Assembly (NCBI RefSeq): GCF_900626095.1
Contig: NZ_UYZZ01000001.1
Span: forward strand, 310,001-374,000
Origin: Clostridium rectalis
Lineage (GTDB): Bacteria > Bacillota > Clostridia > Clostridiales > Clostridiaceae
Length of the DNA: 64,000 nucleotides
Reading direction: 5' to 3'
Part shown: positions 63,386 through 64,000 of the stretch, piece after piece
How the letters are laid out: each line of letters begins with the position of its first letter
How positions within the stretch are numbered: the first letter of the stretch is position 1
Program-made: the position numbers and the translations under genes
The notes under the pieces: model-generated
The model's database searches: none
What the model was told of the DNA's origin: nothing
The model's input: only the letters and a program-made list of their open reading frames with translations

Positions 63386-63542
63386 CAAAAGTTTTTAGTT
63401 TAGAAAAATAGTTTTTTTATCTAAAGGTAGAAATTATTTTAAAGGGATGCGTAGTACTTATTAGCTTCTACTTTTTAAAAAAGTGGAGTATATAAATTAT
63501 ATAAGAAAAAAATGTATTTAATAAAGGTATGGGGGGGATTTA

Positions 63543-64000
63543 ATGATAGTCATCATGGTTGTAATCGGAATAATTTTTGATAGATTAACTAAACTTTGGG
63601 CAATAAAAAACTTATCTTTCGGAGATGACTTAGTTATAATAAAAGACTTTTTTCAGTTTTCATATTTAGAAAATTCAGGTGCCGCATTTGGAATATTAAA
63701 AGGAAGATCTATATTTTTAATAACTATAACATTAATAGTTATAATAAGTATAGTATTTTTTATGATAAAAAATAAAAATAAATGCAATCCCTTGTTAAGT
63801 ATAAGTTTAGCATTAATTATAAGCGGAGCTATAGGAAATTTAATAGATAGAATTCAGTATAAATATGTTGTAGATTTTATATTAGTTCATTATAAAGAGA
63901 GCTATTATTTTCCTACTTTTAATGTGGCTGATGTGTTGGTATCAGTTGGAACTTTTTTGTTAGCAATATATGTGTTAAAGGAAGATGCTTATGGAAGATA
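63543..64000 (+). CDS. lspA: Lipoprotein signal peptidase (reaches the window edge)
   Basis: 152 complete codons are visible. The aspartic protease has four membrane helices and cuts prolipoproteins. FDRLTKLWAIKNL, YLENSGAAFGILKG, catalytic Asp102 in GNLIDRI and Asp130 in FNVADVLVSVG are present. The last two bases are TA, and 152 aa is the normal length, so the next base probably completes the stop. ATG 63991 (MED...) overlaps the end in another frame and may start the next gene, possibly rluD by usual synteny. GGGGGG ribosome site. Confidence 0.93.
   Translation, partial: MIVIMVVIGIIFDRLTKLWAIKNLSFGDDLVIIKDFFQFSYLENSGAAFGILKGRSIFLITITLIVIISIVFFMIKNKNKCNPLLSISLALIISGAIGNLIDRIQYKYVVDFILVHYKESYYFPTFNVADVLVSVGTFLLAIYVLKEDAYGR

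Noticed and set aside
63466-63488. Hairpin upstream of lspA as a T-box or other riboswitch
   Set aside because: No T-box GGTGG-type antiterminator bulge or other known aptamer signature is visible.
1-64000. tRNA, rRNA, CRISPR arrays or prophage
   Set aside because: No cloverleaf-like GC-rich segments, regularly spaced repeats or phage gene runs were seen on reading through.

Overview
The window is about 70% A+T and carries a low-GC Gram-positive gene complement: strong AGGAGG-type ribosome sites, frequent TTG/GTG starts, a meso-DAP MurE, SpoVD-type PBP, DivIVA/SepF and a FliR-FlhB fusion. This points to a motile, spore-forming Clostridium sensu stricto. The species cannot be fixed from the sequence alone.

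1-22260 is one long, tightly packed flagellar operon, all on + : fliE(end)-fliF-G-H-I-J-K-flgD-(flagellar operon protein)-flgE-flbD-motA-motB-fliL-fliO-fliP-fliQ-fliR/flhB fusion-flhA-flhF-flhG-PilZ-sigma fliA-swrB-like-small membrane gene (apparent ATT start)-flgF-flgG. It runs from basal body and export ATPase to hook, stator, export gate, placement GTPases, c-di-GMP receptor and flagellar sigma factor. A strong bidirectional terminator closes it. fliM and fliN/Y are not in this stretch.

22300-43500 is a mixed region with genes on both strands: a divergent CbiB/CobD-like membrane protein, a Cys-rich small protein, a decayed IS3-family element, CBS-type pyrophosphatase, Ca2+ P-type ATPase, deoC, a Lon-like protease with no recognisable Walker A, a hemolysin III/PAQR protein, LtaS-type synthase, ychF, a secreted protein plus small membrane protein pair, an EAL phosphodiesterase, a MerR-methyltransferase fusion with a textbook 19-bp-spacer promoter, and two DegT-type aminotransferases.

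43749-58710 is the division and cell-wall (dcw) cluster: three MraZ boxes, mraZ-rsmH-ftsL-spoVD-murE-murF-mraY-ftsW/spoVE, a terminator, then divIB-DUF881-sbp-DUF881-yggS-sepF-yggT-ylmH-divIVA. murD, murG and ftsZ are not present here.

58775-64000 holds aroB-mtnN-aroF-aroA (shikimate genes with an embedded nucleosidase gene), a YteA/DksA-like zinc-finger protein and lspA, which reaches the window edge.

The least explained items are the tandem GGA-loop hairpins before flgE, the ATT-start gene, the secreted/membrane gene pair at 37.3-38.2 kb, the mraY mini-ORF/hairpin and the CbiB-like protein. I saw no tRNA, rRNA or CRISPR array. No searches were run: family calls rest on motifs recognised by eye, and starts were chosen from ribosome-site spacing.
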